Assembly (NCBI RefSeq): GCF_005221305.1 | Contig: NZ_CP039887.1 | Coordinates: 1,984,001 to 2,048,000 of the forward strand | Direction: 5' to 3' | Length of the DNA stretch: 64,000 bases | From: Neisseria subflava | Lineage (GTDB): Bacteria; Pseudomonadota; Gammaproteobacteria; Burkholderiales; Neisseriaceae | Shown: positions 34,343 to 42,231 of the stretch, piece after piece | Numbering within the stretch: the stretch's first letter is position 1 | Layout: each line of letters opens with the position of its first letter | Position numbers and translations under genes: made by a program | The notes under the pieces: model-generated | The model's database searches: none | Told to the model about the DNA's origin: nothing | What the model saw: the letters and a program-made list of their open reading frames with translations, nothing else

Positions 34343-34774
34343 TTACTTCACTTGCGCCATATATTTTTTCAGACGGCCTTTGCTTTGCATGGCGCGGTTT
34401 TCCATTTCATCGACAACGGCTTGTGCTTTGGCTTTGTTCACCGGTTTGCCGACCTGAATCACGCCGCTCATGTTCATCATGCGGTGCGGCGGGCAGGTAT
34501 AGACGTACACGCCTTCTTTGTTGAGCTTGAGCGTGAAGTCTTTGCCGTCTTCGGAGAGGAAGTCGGCAACGCCGTCGGGCAGGGCTTTGCTTTGCACCCA
34601 GTGTCCGCTGTTAGTAGCTTTGAAGGTAACAGTGTCGCCGACTTTGGCGTTGACGTAGCCGGGCTCAAACACCATGCTGCCGTCTTTGCCGTTGTCGAGC
34701 ATTTTGACTTCGTGGTTGGCGGCGTATGCGCCGAGGGAGGCGGTTAGCATGAGGAGGAAGAGGGATTTTCTCAT
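34343..34774 (-). CDS. Pseudoazurin-like cupredoxin
   Basis: Periplasmic type-1 copper electron carrier. The 143-residue precursor has a signal peptide (LFLLMLTASLGAYA) and a cupredoxin fold. Ligands expected for pseudoazurin are visible: His in TNSGHWV, then Cys, His and Met in VYTCPPHRMMNMSG. The C-terminal extension (NKAKAQAVVDEMENRAMQSK) also resembles pseudoazurins. A DUS overlaps the final codons (KGRLKKYMAQVK). Possible partners are nitrite reductase or terminal oxidases, not in the window. A remnant of the same 3' end occurs at 38810-38845. Confidence 0.88.
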   Translation of the reverse strand: MRKSLFLLMLTASLGAYAANHEVKMLDNGKDGSMVFEPGYVNAKVGDTVTFKATNSGHWVQSKALPDGVADFLSEDGKDFTLKLNKEGVYVYTCPPHRMMNMSGVIQVGKPVNKAKAQAVVDEMENRAMQSKGRLKKYMAQVK

Positions 34775-34860
34775 GGAGGGAGTCCTTTCTAAGGATAAAA
34801 AATATGGGACGGGCTGATGAGTCGGAGAGGTAAACCTTGGGCTTACCGCCCTCTCCCTAA

Positions 34861-34880
34861 CCCTCTCCCGCGGGAGAGGG
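34861..34880. repeat. Palindromic repeat CCCTCTCCCGCGGGAGAGGG
   Basis: Perfect 20-bp palindrome between the cupredoxin and ABC ATPase genes, preceded by CCCTCTCCCTAA. Same repeat family as at 25170-25189 and in the array at 36887-37151. It may serve as a terminator for the transport operon. Confidence 0.7.
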
Positions 34881-34942
34881 GATAAGTTGCAGGGAGTTTG
34901 CAGGCCGGATGCTCAAATCTGACATTTGCAGGAGCGGTCAAG

Positions 34943-35710
34943 TTACGCACTCTGCCGCATCGGGCGGATAACGGGCAGGCCTTTGCTGTCGTATAAAAGT
35001 TCGATGTCCACTTTGTACAGCCTGCCGATCATGTCCGCCTGCAACACGTCCTGCGGCGCACCCTGCGCCTGTACTTTGCCTTCGCCGAGCAGAATCACGC
35101 CGTCTGAAAACTGCGCGGCGAGGCTCAAATCGTGCAAGACCATCAGCGTAACCAGATTGTGTTCGTGCGTGTATTGCACCACGCGCTCCAAGAGGTTCAA
35201 CTGGTGGTGCATATCCAGCGCGCTGACCGGCTCGTCCAGCATCAGGATTTCGGGGCGGCGCAGCATGACTTGGGCAAACATCACGAGCTGCCGTTGTCCG
35301 CCGGAAAGCCGCATGACGTCGCGGTGTGCCAGATGGCCGATGCCCAGCTCCGCCATGATACTTGCGGCTTCGTGCAGCAGTTCGTCGCCGACGTGCATGT
35401 GCAGCGCGTCCATGCGGCCGAGCAACACGACTTCCAACGCGGTCAGCGAGGCTTCGGCGGCGGTGTCCTGCGGCATATAGCCTATGCGTTTGCGCCAGCT
35501 TTGCAGGTGGATTTTGCTCAAAACTTCGTCGCCGTAGCGGATGGTGCCTTTGTGCACCACTTCGCCGAAAATCGTTTTCATCAGCGAGGATTTGCCCGTA
35601 CCGTTCGGGCCGAGCACGGAATAGACTTTGCCTTGTTCCAGCGTCAAATCGATACTGTCGGCGACCACATAATCGCCGCGCCGGATATGGACATTTTCAA
35701 GTTTCAACAT
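34943..35710 (-). CDS. Iron/siderophore-type ABC transporter ATP-binding protein
   Basis: 255 residues. Walker A GPNGTGKSSL, Q-loop region YMPQDT, signature LSGGQRQ, Walker B ILMLDEP and switch His in VLHDLSLAA; FecE/BtuD type. It follows the FecCD-type permease by 10 bases and ends the transporter operon (binding protein, permease, ATPase). Substrate is probably a ferric siderophore or similar chelate, inferred from family and the Fur-like box upstream of the binding protein; cobalamin or haem cannot be excluded. Confidence 0.92.
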   Translation of the reverse strand: MLKLENVHIRRGDYVVADSIDLTLEQGKVYSVLGPNGTGKSSLMKTIFGEVVHKGTIRYGDEVLSKIHLQSWRKRIGYMPQDTAAEASLTALEVVLLGRMDALHMHVGDELLHEAASIMAELGIGHLAHRDVMRLSGGQRQLVMFAQVMLRRPEILMLDEPVSALDMHHQLNLLERVVQYTHEHNLVTLMVLHDLSLAAQFSDGVILLGEGKVQAQGAPQDVLQADMIGRLYKVDIELLYDSKGLPVIRPMRQSA

Positions 35711-35720
35711 TTCAGACGGC

Positions 35721-36767
35721 CTATCGTTTCGTTAATACAATCCAGAAGAAGAACGGCACGCCGACAAACGACGTAACGATGCCCACCGGAAACAGCGCGC
35801 CCGGGATAATCACCTTGGACAACACGCTCGCCACCGATAAAAACGCCGCCCCTGCCAGCATCGCGCCGGGCAGGAAGAAACGTTGGTCTTCGCCCAAAAG
35901 AATCCGTGCCACATGCGGGGCAACCAAGCCGATAAAGCCGATGACGCCGACAAAACTGATTGCCGTTGCCGTCATCACCGCTACCAACACCAGCGTTTTC
36001 AGGCGCAAAAGTTGCAGATTGATGCCCAGCCCGACGGCGCGTTCTTCGCCCAAGCGCAGCGCAGTCAGCTTCCACACATCGCGGGAAAGCAGAAACACGC
36101 ATACCGCCGTAACCGCCGCCGTAACGATGACCGTTTCCCAAGTCGCCTTGGTCAGGCTGCCGAACAGCCAAAAAAGAATCTGCTGCGAAATCTCAGGCGC
36201 GGCGATAAACTGAATCAGCGACAAAATCGACTGAAACAGAAACAAAAGCGCAATCCCCACCAACACCAGCATCGCCGAATTGAAGCGGCGCGCCGAAGCA
36301 AACAGAAACAAGATGCCCGAAGCCAGCATGGTCATCACAAACGCGCCGATGGGAACGGCGACCGTTTCAGGCAGTCCGAAACCGCCGAACGCAATCACCA
36401 CCGACGCGCCCAAACCCGCCGCCGCCGCCAAACCCAGCGTATAAGGGCTGGCCATCGGATTATTCAACAGCGTCTGAATCTCCGCCCCGCCGACGCCCAA
36501 AGCCGCACCGACCACCAACGCCATCACCGCAATCGGCAGGCGCAAATCCATCACAATCAGGCGGTTCATTTCATCGACTCCGGGTTTACCCAGCAAAACA
36601 TTGACCACTTCGCCGACGGGCAGCGTGTCCGTCATCGCAGGGCCGGTGGCGATGTCGAATAGGAAACTGACCGCGGCGATGGCTAAAAACATCAACACAA
36701 TCAACCAACGCTTGCCTTCCAACTTGCGCTGGTTTCTCACAATCTCGGCGACAACCGAATCATTCAT
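35721..36767 (-). CDS. Iron/siderophore-type ABC transporter permease (FecCD family)
   Basis: 348 residues with about ten hydrophobic helices. FecCD hallmarks are DLRLPIAVMALVVGAALGVG, GAEIQTLLNNPMASPYTLGL and GFIGLVAPHVARILLGED (the ATPase-coupling region). Only one permease gene is present, so it would act as a homodimer. It is separated from the upstream binding-protein gene by ~595 bases of structured repeats, which is unusual for such an operon. Confidence 0.93.
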   Translation of the reverse strand: MNDSVVAEIVRNQRKLEGKRWLIVLMFLAIAAVSFLFDIATGPAMTDTLPVGEVVNVLLGKPGVDEMNRLIVMDLRLPIAVMALVVGAALGVGGAEIQTLLNNPMASPYTLGLAAAAGLGASVVIAFGGFGLPETVAVPIGAFVMTMLASGILFLFASARRFNSAMLVLVGIALLFLFQSILSLIQFIAAPEISQQILFWLFGSLTKATWETVIVTAAVTAVCVFLLSRDVWKLTALRLGEERAVGLGINLQLLRLKTLVLVAVMTATAISFVGVIGFIGLVAPHVARILLGEDQRFFLPGAMLAGAAFLSVASVLSKVIIPGALFPVGIVTSFVGVPFFFWIVLTKR

Positions 36768-36886
36768 GTTTTAAACCTCTGAAATTAAGTAACAAGGTCG
36801 GACATTCATGCCCGACCATCTCTTTTGTCTGTATCCGTTTTGAAAGGGTGGTTTTTTGAAAATCGGGATAACGGCGTCCCAAACGG
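36768..36886. other. Start of the permease/binding-protein intergenic gap
   Basis: No gene. Non-repetitive leader of the permease; the remainder of the 595-base gap is the repeat array and inverted repeat listed next, and a pair of AGGTCGTCTGAA-type DUS at 37313-37347. Confidence 0.6.
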
Positions 36887-37151
36887 TTTTGCCCTCTCCC
36901 TAGCCCTCTCCCACGGGGAGAGGGAATCGGATGACTGAAATCCAACCATTGTTGTGATTTTCTGCCATTTGTTCCCTCTCCCGCGGAGAGAGGGAATCGG
37001 ATAACTGAAATTCAACTATTGTTGCGATTCCCTGCAATTTGTTCTTTTTCCCACGGAGAGAGGGAATCGGATGACTGAAATCCGACCATTGTTGTGATTT
37101 TCTGCCATTTGTTCCCTCTCCCCGTGGGAGAGGGCTAGGGAGAGGGTAAAA
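36887..37151. repeat. Tandem 70-bp repeats bounded by 38-bp inverted repeats
   Basis: Three units of exactly 70 bases (unit phase AGGGAATCGGAT at 36921, 36991 and 37061), each ending in a CCCTCTCCC-type hairpin arm. The whole block is enclosed by TTTTGCCCTCTCCCTAGCCC... (36887-36924) and its near-perfect complement (37114-37151, 37 of 38). Short open frames within are repeat artefacts. Confidence 0.88.
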
Positions 37152-37195
37152 CAGTCAAACCCACCTGAAGCTCTCCGTTCGGCACAACGGAAAGT

Positions 37196-37288
37196 CGTAG
37201 CGTGGGCTTTGCCCACGAAAACAGGAAACCCTCATACCGTTTACCATCATTTCCGTAAACATTACCCGTGGGCAAAGCCCACGCTACG
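37196..37288. repeat. Pair of inverted 22-bp repeats, each itself a hairpin
   Basis: CGTAGCGTGGGCTTTGCCCACG (positions 37196-37217, first 20 bases CGTAGCGTGGGCTTTGCCCA) and its exact reverse complement at 37267-37288. Each arm contains the palindrome CGTGGGC-TTT-GCCCACG. Looks like a small REP- or MITE-type pair. Confidence 0.8.
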
Positions 37289-37362
37289 GTTCTGTACAAA
37301 ACCCACACTGCTTTCAGACGACCTTTCGCATAAAAAGGTCGTCTGAAACCCGCAAGCCAGCC

Positions 37363-38478
37363 TTACTGACCTTTCGGATACAGATAGAACGTACCGTTCG
37401 GCACGACCGGCAGGTTTTGGCGGTAGAAGTCCAGATAGGTCTTCTCAGGGTTGAAATCTTTAAACAACTGCGGATAAATCGCTTTGGCCATAAACTGAAT
37501 CGATGCGCTGTCGGACAGCGTGCGCGAGTTGGCGTGGTAGGCGGCGTAGAGGCGGTTGTTTTTAATCGCAGGCAGGTTGGCCCAGCCGGCGCGTTTGGCA
37601 AAGCCTGCCAAGCGTTTTTCCGCTTCCGCTTTCGGAATGCCCCAGCCCATCACCATGGCGGCCGGGTTTTTCTTCAATTCGGTTTCGCGGCCGGTAATCA
37701 CGATCACGTCGGGTTTGGCGGCGAGGACTTTTTCAGGATTGATCGGGCCGTAGAATTCGACCGAAGAAGCGGCGATATTGTTGCCGCCGACCAGCGTCGC
37801 CATCGAACCCCACATGCTCTTGCCGAAGGTAACGCTGTGTTCCGCAGGGCCTTTGTTGCCGAACTCGACATACACTTTAGGCTTGGGCAGGTTGGCTTTT
37901 TTCACGCGCGCCTGGATGGTGTCGGCGATGCGTTTGTAGTCCGCCGCCAGCTTGTCCGCCTTTTGCTGCTGGCCGGTCAGCGTGCCGATAAGTTTGGTCG
38001 ATTGGACGTGTTTGGCGACCGTTTGCGCGTTGTAGTCCAACACGACGATGGGGATGCCGGCTTTGTTGATGCGGTCGAGATCGGAACCCAAAGCCTTGTA
38101 TTGCCATTCGGCCAAAACCAGCAAATCGGGTTTCAGCGCCAATACTTTTTCAATCGAGAAAGTGCCGACTTCCACTTCGCCCACGTCGGTCAGTTGATTC
38201 AGTTTAGGTACGGCTTTGCTGAATGCTGCCCAGCTTGGCGGCGCCCAGTCGGCCCAAACTGCTTTGGAGAAACCGACAACGTTGTCCAGCGCGGTTTTAC
38301 CGCCGATGGCCATGTAGTCTTGGTAGTAGAAGCCCAAAACCACGCGTTTGGCAGGCAGGTCAACGGTTACCTTACGGCCGACGGTATCGGTCAGCTGAAC
38401 CGGTTTGGCAAAAGCGGATACGGAGCCGACTGATAAAGCTGCAGCGGCAATTAAAGCAGAAAGTTGCGTAAATCTCAT
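37363..38478 (-). CDS. Iron/siderophore-type ABC transporter substrate-binding protein
   Basis: 371-residue periplasmic protein of the helical-backbone (FecB/BtuF) class. Signal peptide LSALIAAAALSVGSVSAFA; then VQLTDTVGRKVTVDLPAKRV, the usual start of the fold; EKVLALKPDLLVLAEW and PEKVLAAKPDVIVITG in the two lobes. First gene of the transporter operon. A DUS-like pair of the AGGTCGTCTGAA dialect follows its stop (37313-37347). A Fur-like box lies ~20-35 bases before the ATG, indicating iron-repressed expression. Confidence 0.92.
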   Translation of the reverse strand: MRFTQLSALIAAAALSVGSVSAFAKPVQLTDTVGRKVTVDLPAKRVVLGFYYQDYMAIGGKTALDNVVGFSKAVWADWAPPSWAAFSKAVPKLNQLTDVGEVEVGTFSIEKVLALKPDLLVLAEWQYKALGSDLDRINKAGIPIVVLDYNAQTVAKHVQSTKLIGTLTGQQQKADKLAADYKRIADTIQARVKKANLPKPKVYVEFGNKGPAEHSVTFGKSMWGSMATLVGGNNIAASSVEFYGPINPEKVLAAKPDVIVITGRETELKKNPAAMVMGWGIPKAEAEKRLAGFAKRAGWANLPAIKNNRLYAAYHANSRTLSDSASIQFMAKAIYPQLFKDFNPEKTYLDFYRQNLPVVPNGTFYLYPKGQ

Positions 38479-38495
38479 AAACTATTCCTTTAAAA

Positions 38496-38514
38496 TATGA
38501 TGATAACTATTATC
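38496..38514 (-). promoter_or_regulatory. Fur-box-like operator upstream of the iron-type ABC transporter
   Basis: Minus strand GATAATAGTTATCATCATA overlaps the classical 19-bp Fur consensus (GATAATGATAATCATTATC) at most positions and contains the dyad GATAATAGTTATC. It lies in an AT-rich leader just before the binding-protein start. Confidence 0.6.
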
Positions 38515-38809
38515 TTTTATAAAGATACAAGGTATTGAATCTTTTTTCAAGTGAAACATGAGAATAGACATATTTTAGAGTAAAAAGTTGCATCATTAAA
38601 ATAAAGGGATAATGTTTGGGTATGCTGAAGACCTAGTAAAAAGGAATGATATGGGATACCTAAAGCCATAGTGGGCAGTAGCTGGAAGGAATAGGCAAAG
38701 GGTCATTTATTGCAAAGAAAATAAAAGATATACATACGGTTGAATACAGCAGGCCGTCTGAAACCTTGTAATCGGGGTTCAGACGGCCTTTGGTGCGGGC
38801 ATAAAAGTT

Positions 38810-38845
38810 TTATTTTACTTGCGCCATATATTTTTCAGACGGCCT
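38810..38845 (-). pseudogene. Remnant of the cupredoxin gene 3' end
   Basis: Minus strand reads a DUS then AAATATATGGCGCAAGTAAAA and TAA, encoding KYMAQVK-stop, the same last residues as the cupredoxin at 34343. Downstream sequence (GCATAAA and a DUS hairpin) also matches the region after the intact gene. Only the tail survives. Confidence 0.65.
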
Positions 38846-38990
38846 GTAAGCAATATTTGGGAAAAGTGAAAAAGGTTGGTTTTTGAAATGGAGAAATAGG
38901 GAAGAAGGGGACTTGAGGGAGAATCGGGCGTAAACCCAAAATGGGGACGAATAAAAAGGGCGTGTATCGAAACACGCCCTTGCCGGAGGT

Positions 38991-40754
38991 TCAGACGGCC
39001 TGTGATTCCGCCTGTTCGCTTTGGTTGAGGATTTTAATCAGTTTTTCGGCTTTTTCCGGGTCTTCGCAGCGCAGGATTTTGGCGGCATCGTTTTCGAGAT
39101 GGCCGGTGTGGCTGTGCAGGATGATGTTTTTAACCGAAAGCAGGTTGTTGGGGTTCATGGAGAAGCGGCGCAGGCCCATGCCGAGCAACAGTCGGGTGAA
39201 GACGGTATCGCCGGCCATTTCGCCGCAGATGGACACGCCTTTTTCCATGCGGTTGGCGGTACGGATGATGTGTTGCAGCGTTTTGAGGACGGCAGGGTGG
39301 CCGGGTTGGTAAAGGTGGCTGACGCTGTCGTCGCCGCGGTCGACCGACAGGAGGTATTGAATCAGGTCGTTGGTGCCGATGGAGATGAAATCGACGAGCT
39401 TGAGGATGCTGCCGACGGTCATGGCGGCGGACGGGATTTCAATCATGCAGCCGATGCTGACCGGGCCGAAGGTTTCGCCGCGTTCGGTCAGTTGGCGTTG
39501 GGCCGTGTCCAGATGGATAAGGCATTGGCGCACTTCGGAAATGGATGTGATCATCGGCCACATCATGCGCACGGGGCCGTGTGCGGCGGCGCGGAGGATG
39601 GCGCGCATTTGGGTGCGGAACATGACCGGCTCGGCGAGGCACAGGCGGATGCCGGTCAGGCCGAGTGCGGGGTTGAGGCTGCCGTTGGGCGAGCTGTTTT
39701 GGCCGAACCAGCGCGGATTTTTATCGACACCCAAATCGACGGTGCGGATGGTGATGCTTTTGCCTTTCATCTTTTTCACAATCGCGCTGTACACTTCGTA
39801 TTGCTCGTCTTCAGACGGCATGGTGTCGCGGTTGAGATAAAGAAATTCGCTGCGGAACAGGCCGACGCCGTCTGCGCCGAAGTTGTGCAGGGCTTTGATG
39901 TCTTCGGCGGATTCGATGTTGGCCAAAAGTTCGATGTTGATGCCGTCGGCCGTGGTGGCGGCGGTTTTTTTGATTTTGTTGAGTTCGCGCTTGTGGCTGC
40001 GGTATTCGCGGGCGAGGCGGCGGTATTCGTTGAGGACGACTTCGTCGGGATCGATGATGAGGATGCCGTTGATGCCGTCGACGATGACGATTTCGTTTTC
40101 GGTGATGAGTTTGCGGGCGTTGTGCAGGCCGATGACGGACGGGATGTCGAGGCTGCGGCCCAAGATGGCGGTGTGGCTGGTCGAGCCGCCGGCATCGGTT
40201 ACGAAGGCGGTAATGTGCTGCTCTTTGAACAATACGGTATCGGCAGGTGAGAGGTCGTGCGCGATGAGGACGGTGTCGTCAAACAGGTTGCCGGCGAGGT
40301 TGATTTCGTTGCTTTGGCCGACAAGGTTGTTGTGGATGCGGCGGACGACTTGGAGCATGTCCTGTTTGCGTTCACGCAGGTAGTCGTCTTCGATGTTGTC
40401 GAACTGGGCGGCAAGCTTGTCGCTTTGTTGTTTCAATGCCCATTCGGCGTTGATTTTCTGCTCGCGCAAAATGTCGATGGGTTCGCGCGAGAGGGTGACG
40501 TCGGTCAGCAGCATCAGGTGCAGGGAGATGAACGCGCCCAATTCGGTCGGGGCATTTTCGGGAATCGCGCCGCGCAGTTGTTCCAATTCTTTGCGCGTGG
40601 CTTTGATGGCGGCGTCAAAACGGGCGGCTTCGGCGTCGATGAGGTCGTCTGAAACGTCGTATTGCGGCACTTCCGTCGTGCCGCGCGTAATCAGGTGGGC
40701 GTGGCCGATGGCGATGCCTTTGCCCGCCGCGACACCGTGCAGCACGATGCTCAT
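38991..40754 (-). CDS. ptsI: Phosphoenolpyruvate-protein phosphotransferase (PTS enzyme I)
   Basis: Autophosphorylates from PEP and passes phosphate to HPr. The 587-residue protein has the HPr-binding N domain, the swivelling His in GGSTSHTAILGRSLDIPSV, and the PEP-binding TIM barrel (LFRSEFLYLNRDTMPSEDEQ, SIGCMIEIPSAA, IGTNDLIQYLLSVDRGD, ISICGEMAGD-like VSICGEMAGD). The ATG overlaps the ptsH stop by one base (TAATG), so translation is coupled. A DUS covers the 3' end. Confidence 0.97.
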   Translation of the reverse strand: MSIVLHGVAAGKGIAIGHAHLITRGTTEVPQYDVSDDLIDAEAARFDAAIKATRKELEQLRGAIPENAPTELGAFISLHLMLLTDVTLSREPIDILREQKINAEWALKQQSDKLAAQFDNIEDDYLRERKQDMLQVVRRIHNNLVGQSNEINLAGNLFDDTVLIAHDLSPADTVLFKEQHITAFVTDAGGSTSHTAILGRSLDIPSVIGLHNARKLITENEIVIVDGINGILIIDPDEVVLNEYRRLAREYRSHKRELNKIKKTAATTADGINIELLANIESAEDIKALHNFGADGVGLFRSEFLYLNRDTMPSEDEQYEVYSAIVKKMKGKSITIRTVDLGVDKNPRWFGQNSSPNGSLNPALGLTGIRLCLAEPVMFRTQMRAILRAAAHGPVRMMWPMITSISEVRQCLIHLDTAQRQLTERGETFGPVSIGCMIEIPSAAMTVGSILKLVDFISIGTNDLIQYLLSVDRGDDSVSHLYQPGHPAVLKTLQHIIRTANRMEKGVSICGEMAGDTVFTRLLLGMGLRRFSMNPNNLLSVKNIILHSHTGHLENDAAKILRCEDPEKAEKLIKILNQSEQAESQAV

Positions 40755-41023
40755 TATTCGCCCTCGCCGAAGTAGTCGTTGATGAGGTCGGTCAACGCCT
40801 GCATGGCGGCGGCTTCGTCTGCGCCTTCTGTTTCCAGCTCAATCACGGTGCCTTTGGCGGCGGCCAGCATCATCAGGCCCATGATGCTTTTGCCGTTGAC
40901 GCGGTTGCCGTTTTTGGTGACCCAGACTTCGCTTTGGAATTGGGAGGCGGTTTGGGTAAATTTGCTGGAGGCGCGTGCGTGCAGGCCGAGTTTGTTGATG
41001 ATTTCGATTTCTTGTTTGAGCAT
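40754..41023 (-). CDS. ptsH: Phosphocarrier protein HPr
   Basis: 89-residue phosphocarrier between enzyme I and EIIA. Active-site His in KLGLHARASSKF and the regulatory Ser region VNGKSIMGLMMLAAAKG are both present, so it could be phosphorylated at His by EI and at Ser by an HPr kinase (not in window). Second gene of EIIA-ptsH-ptsI. Confidence 0.96.
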   Translation of the reverse strand: MLKQEIEIINKLGLHARASSKFTQTASQFQSEVWVTKNGNRVNGKSIMGLMMLAAAKGTVIELETEGADEAAAMQALTDLINDYFGEGE

Positions 41024-41067
41024 GGATGTCCCCTAAATGTTCGTAAAGTGAATGTTTTCAGACGGCC

Positions 41068-41496
41068 TTAGCCGTGTTCTTTGCACACCAGGTCTTCAGG
41101 TGCGGATGTAATGGCAAAAATGCCACGGATGGCAGCTTCTTTGACGGTTTCGGTGAAGTCGGAGAGGTTTTCTGCTTGTGATGAGTATTGGATGGCTTTA
41201 ATCATCATCGGGGCGTTGAGGCCGGTCAGGATGGCGGATTTGTTTTCGCGCACCAGCCGGCGTGCGGCGTTGCACGGGGTTGCGCCGAAGATGTCGGTCA
41301 TGATCAGCACACCGCGGTTGTCGGGAAATTCCTGCAATGCGGCGATGGCGTTGTTGATGATGTCGTTTTGATCTTCGTTAGGCTGTACGCCGAGGATGTG
41401 GAGATTTTCGGGGAAACCGTTGGGAAAGAAATGGTCGGCCAAACCGCGATAGGCTTCACCTATGGTTTCATGTGTAATGATTAACAAACCTATCAT
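41068..41496 (-). CDS. PTS system EIIA component (mannose/sorbose family)
   Basis: 142 residues. The N-terminal motif MIGLLIITHETIGEAY contains the phosphorylatable His, followed by VLIMTDIFGATPCNAARRL and the family region LTGLNAPMMIKAI. No EIIB or EIIC gene is adjacent, so with HPr and EI it probably forms a regulatory rather than sugar-importing PTS, as in other Neisseria. First gene of the operon, after a DUS hairpin. Confidence 0.92.
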   Translation of the reverse strand: MIGLLIITHETIGEAYRGLADHFFPNGFPENLHILGVQPNEDQNDIINNAIAALQEFPDNRGVLIMTDIFGATPCNAARRLVRENKSAILTGLNAPMMIKAIQYSSQAENLSDFTETVKEAAIRGIFAITSAPEDLVCKEHG

Positions 41497-41520
41497 GATG
41501 TGTTCCTAGCATGGGGGTTG

Positions 41521-41550
41521 AGGCCGTCTGAAGGCTTTCAGACGGCCTTT
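41521..41550. terminator. DUS-pair hairpin between hpt and the PTS operon
   Basis: AGGCCGTCTGAA, short loop, TTTCAGACGGCCTTT. Terminates hpt, which lies immediately upstream on the same strand. Confidence 0.75.
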
Positions 41551-41553
41551 GTT

Positions 41554-42117
41554 TTATTTATTGTTTAAGGCGTAGATTTCGCCGAGGTTGCGCCAGCAGC
41601 CGGCGGCGTCCATACCGTAGCCGAAGACGTAGCGGTTGGGCACGTCCAAGCCGACATAATCGGCTTTGGTCGGTTTTTCTTTGTCGATCAGTTTGTTGGC
41701 AAATACGGCCGCACGGCAGCTTGCCGCGCCCATTTCCAACAGTTTTTCCTGAATGGCGGCCATGGTGTGGCCTTCGTCCAGGATGTCGTCCAAAACGACT
41801 ACATGACGGCCTTTGATTTGCTCGGGGTCGGGCATGCGTTTCCAGTTGAACGCGCCGCCTGCGAGTTTGTCGCCGTAGCGGGAAACGTGGACGTAGTCAA
41901 AGTCCAAAGGGAAACGCAACAGCGGCAGCAGCTGCCCTGTAAACACCACCGCGCCACCCATTACAGGCAGGAGCAGGGGGTATTTGTCGCCCAAGTCGCG
42001 GGTAATGTCGTCGGCAACTTTTTGCAAGGCCGTGCGGCATTGTTCTTGGTCAAACAGCAAATCGGCATTGTCCAGCATGGCTTGGGTTTCAAGGCGTTTG
42101 GTTTCTAAGTCGGTCAT
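41554..42117 (-). CDS. hpt: Hypoxanthine-guanine phosphoribosyltransferase
   Basis: Purine salvage enzyme converting hypoxanthine or guanine plus PRPP to IMP or GMP. The 187 residues include the PRPP loop VVVLDDILDEGHTM, the flexible-loop region DYVHVSRYGDKL and the C-terminal ADYVGLDVPNRYVFGYGMD with the base-stacking aromatic. The N terminus is slightly longer than that of E. coli Hpt. Confidence 0.93.
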   Translation of the reverse strand: MTDLETKRLETQAMLDNADLLFDQEQCRTALQKVADDITRDLGDKYPLLLPVMGGAVVFTGQLLPLLRFPLDFDYVHVSRYGDKLAGGAFNWKRMPDPEQIKGRHVVVLDDILDEGHTMAAIQEKLLEMGAASCRAAVFANKLIDKEKPTKADYVGLDVPNRYVFGYGMDAAGCWRNLGEIYALNNK

Positions 42118-42151
42118 GATAGGTCGTGTTGAGTGCGGTTAAAAACAAATT

Positions 42152-42231
42152 ATATAGCGGATTCAATCAATTTTCGATACAAGGCGCGGCAATAGTGTAG
42201 TGAATGTGAAGGGAATTTGAGCCGACCACGT
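42152..42231. other. Possible degenerate Correia-type half-element
   Basis: TATAGCGGATT at 42153, followed within 20 bases by TTTTCGATACAAGGCG, resembles one end of the neisserial Correia repeat (TATAGTGGATTA...). No opposite end is seen, so this is a weak call. A similar TATAGCGGATT...TTTTCGATA string is at 57347-57372. Confidence 0.3.

Larger units (their letters stand above)
38479..38990. other. ABC transporter-ptsI intergenic region (~510 bases)
   Basis: AT-rich near the transporter (Fur-like box at 38496-38514), then a DUS-pair hairpin at about 38752-38790 and a remnant of the cupredoxin 3' end at 38810-38845. No complete gene seen. An unused-looking terminator-like stem (GGGCGTGT..ACACGCCC) spans about 38957-38980 near the ptsI 3' end. 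Confidence 0.65.

Noticed and set aside
36887..37151. Regularly spaced repeats that could suggest a CRISPR array
   Set aside because: The whole 70-base unit is repeated; there are no unique spacers, units are too long and few, and no cas gene is in the window.
36760..37216. Three minus-strand ORFs (61-69 aa) over the repeat array
   Set aside because: They translate the repeat units themselves, share the same peptide, and have no RBS.
39021..40250. 409-aa plus-strand ORF opposite ptsI
   Set aside because: Shadow of ptsI, whose minus-strand protein has all enzyme I motifs.
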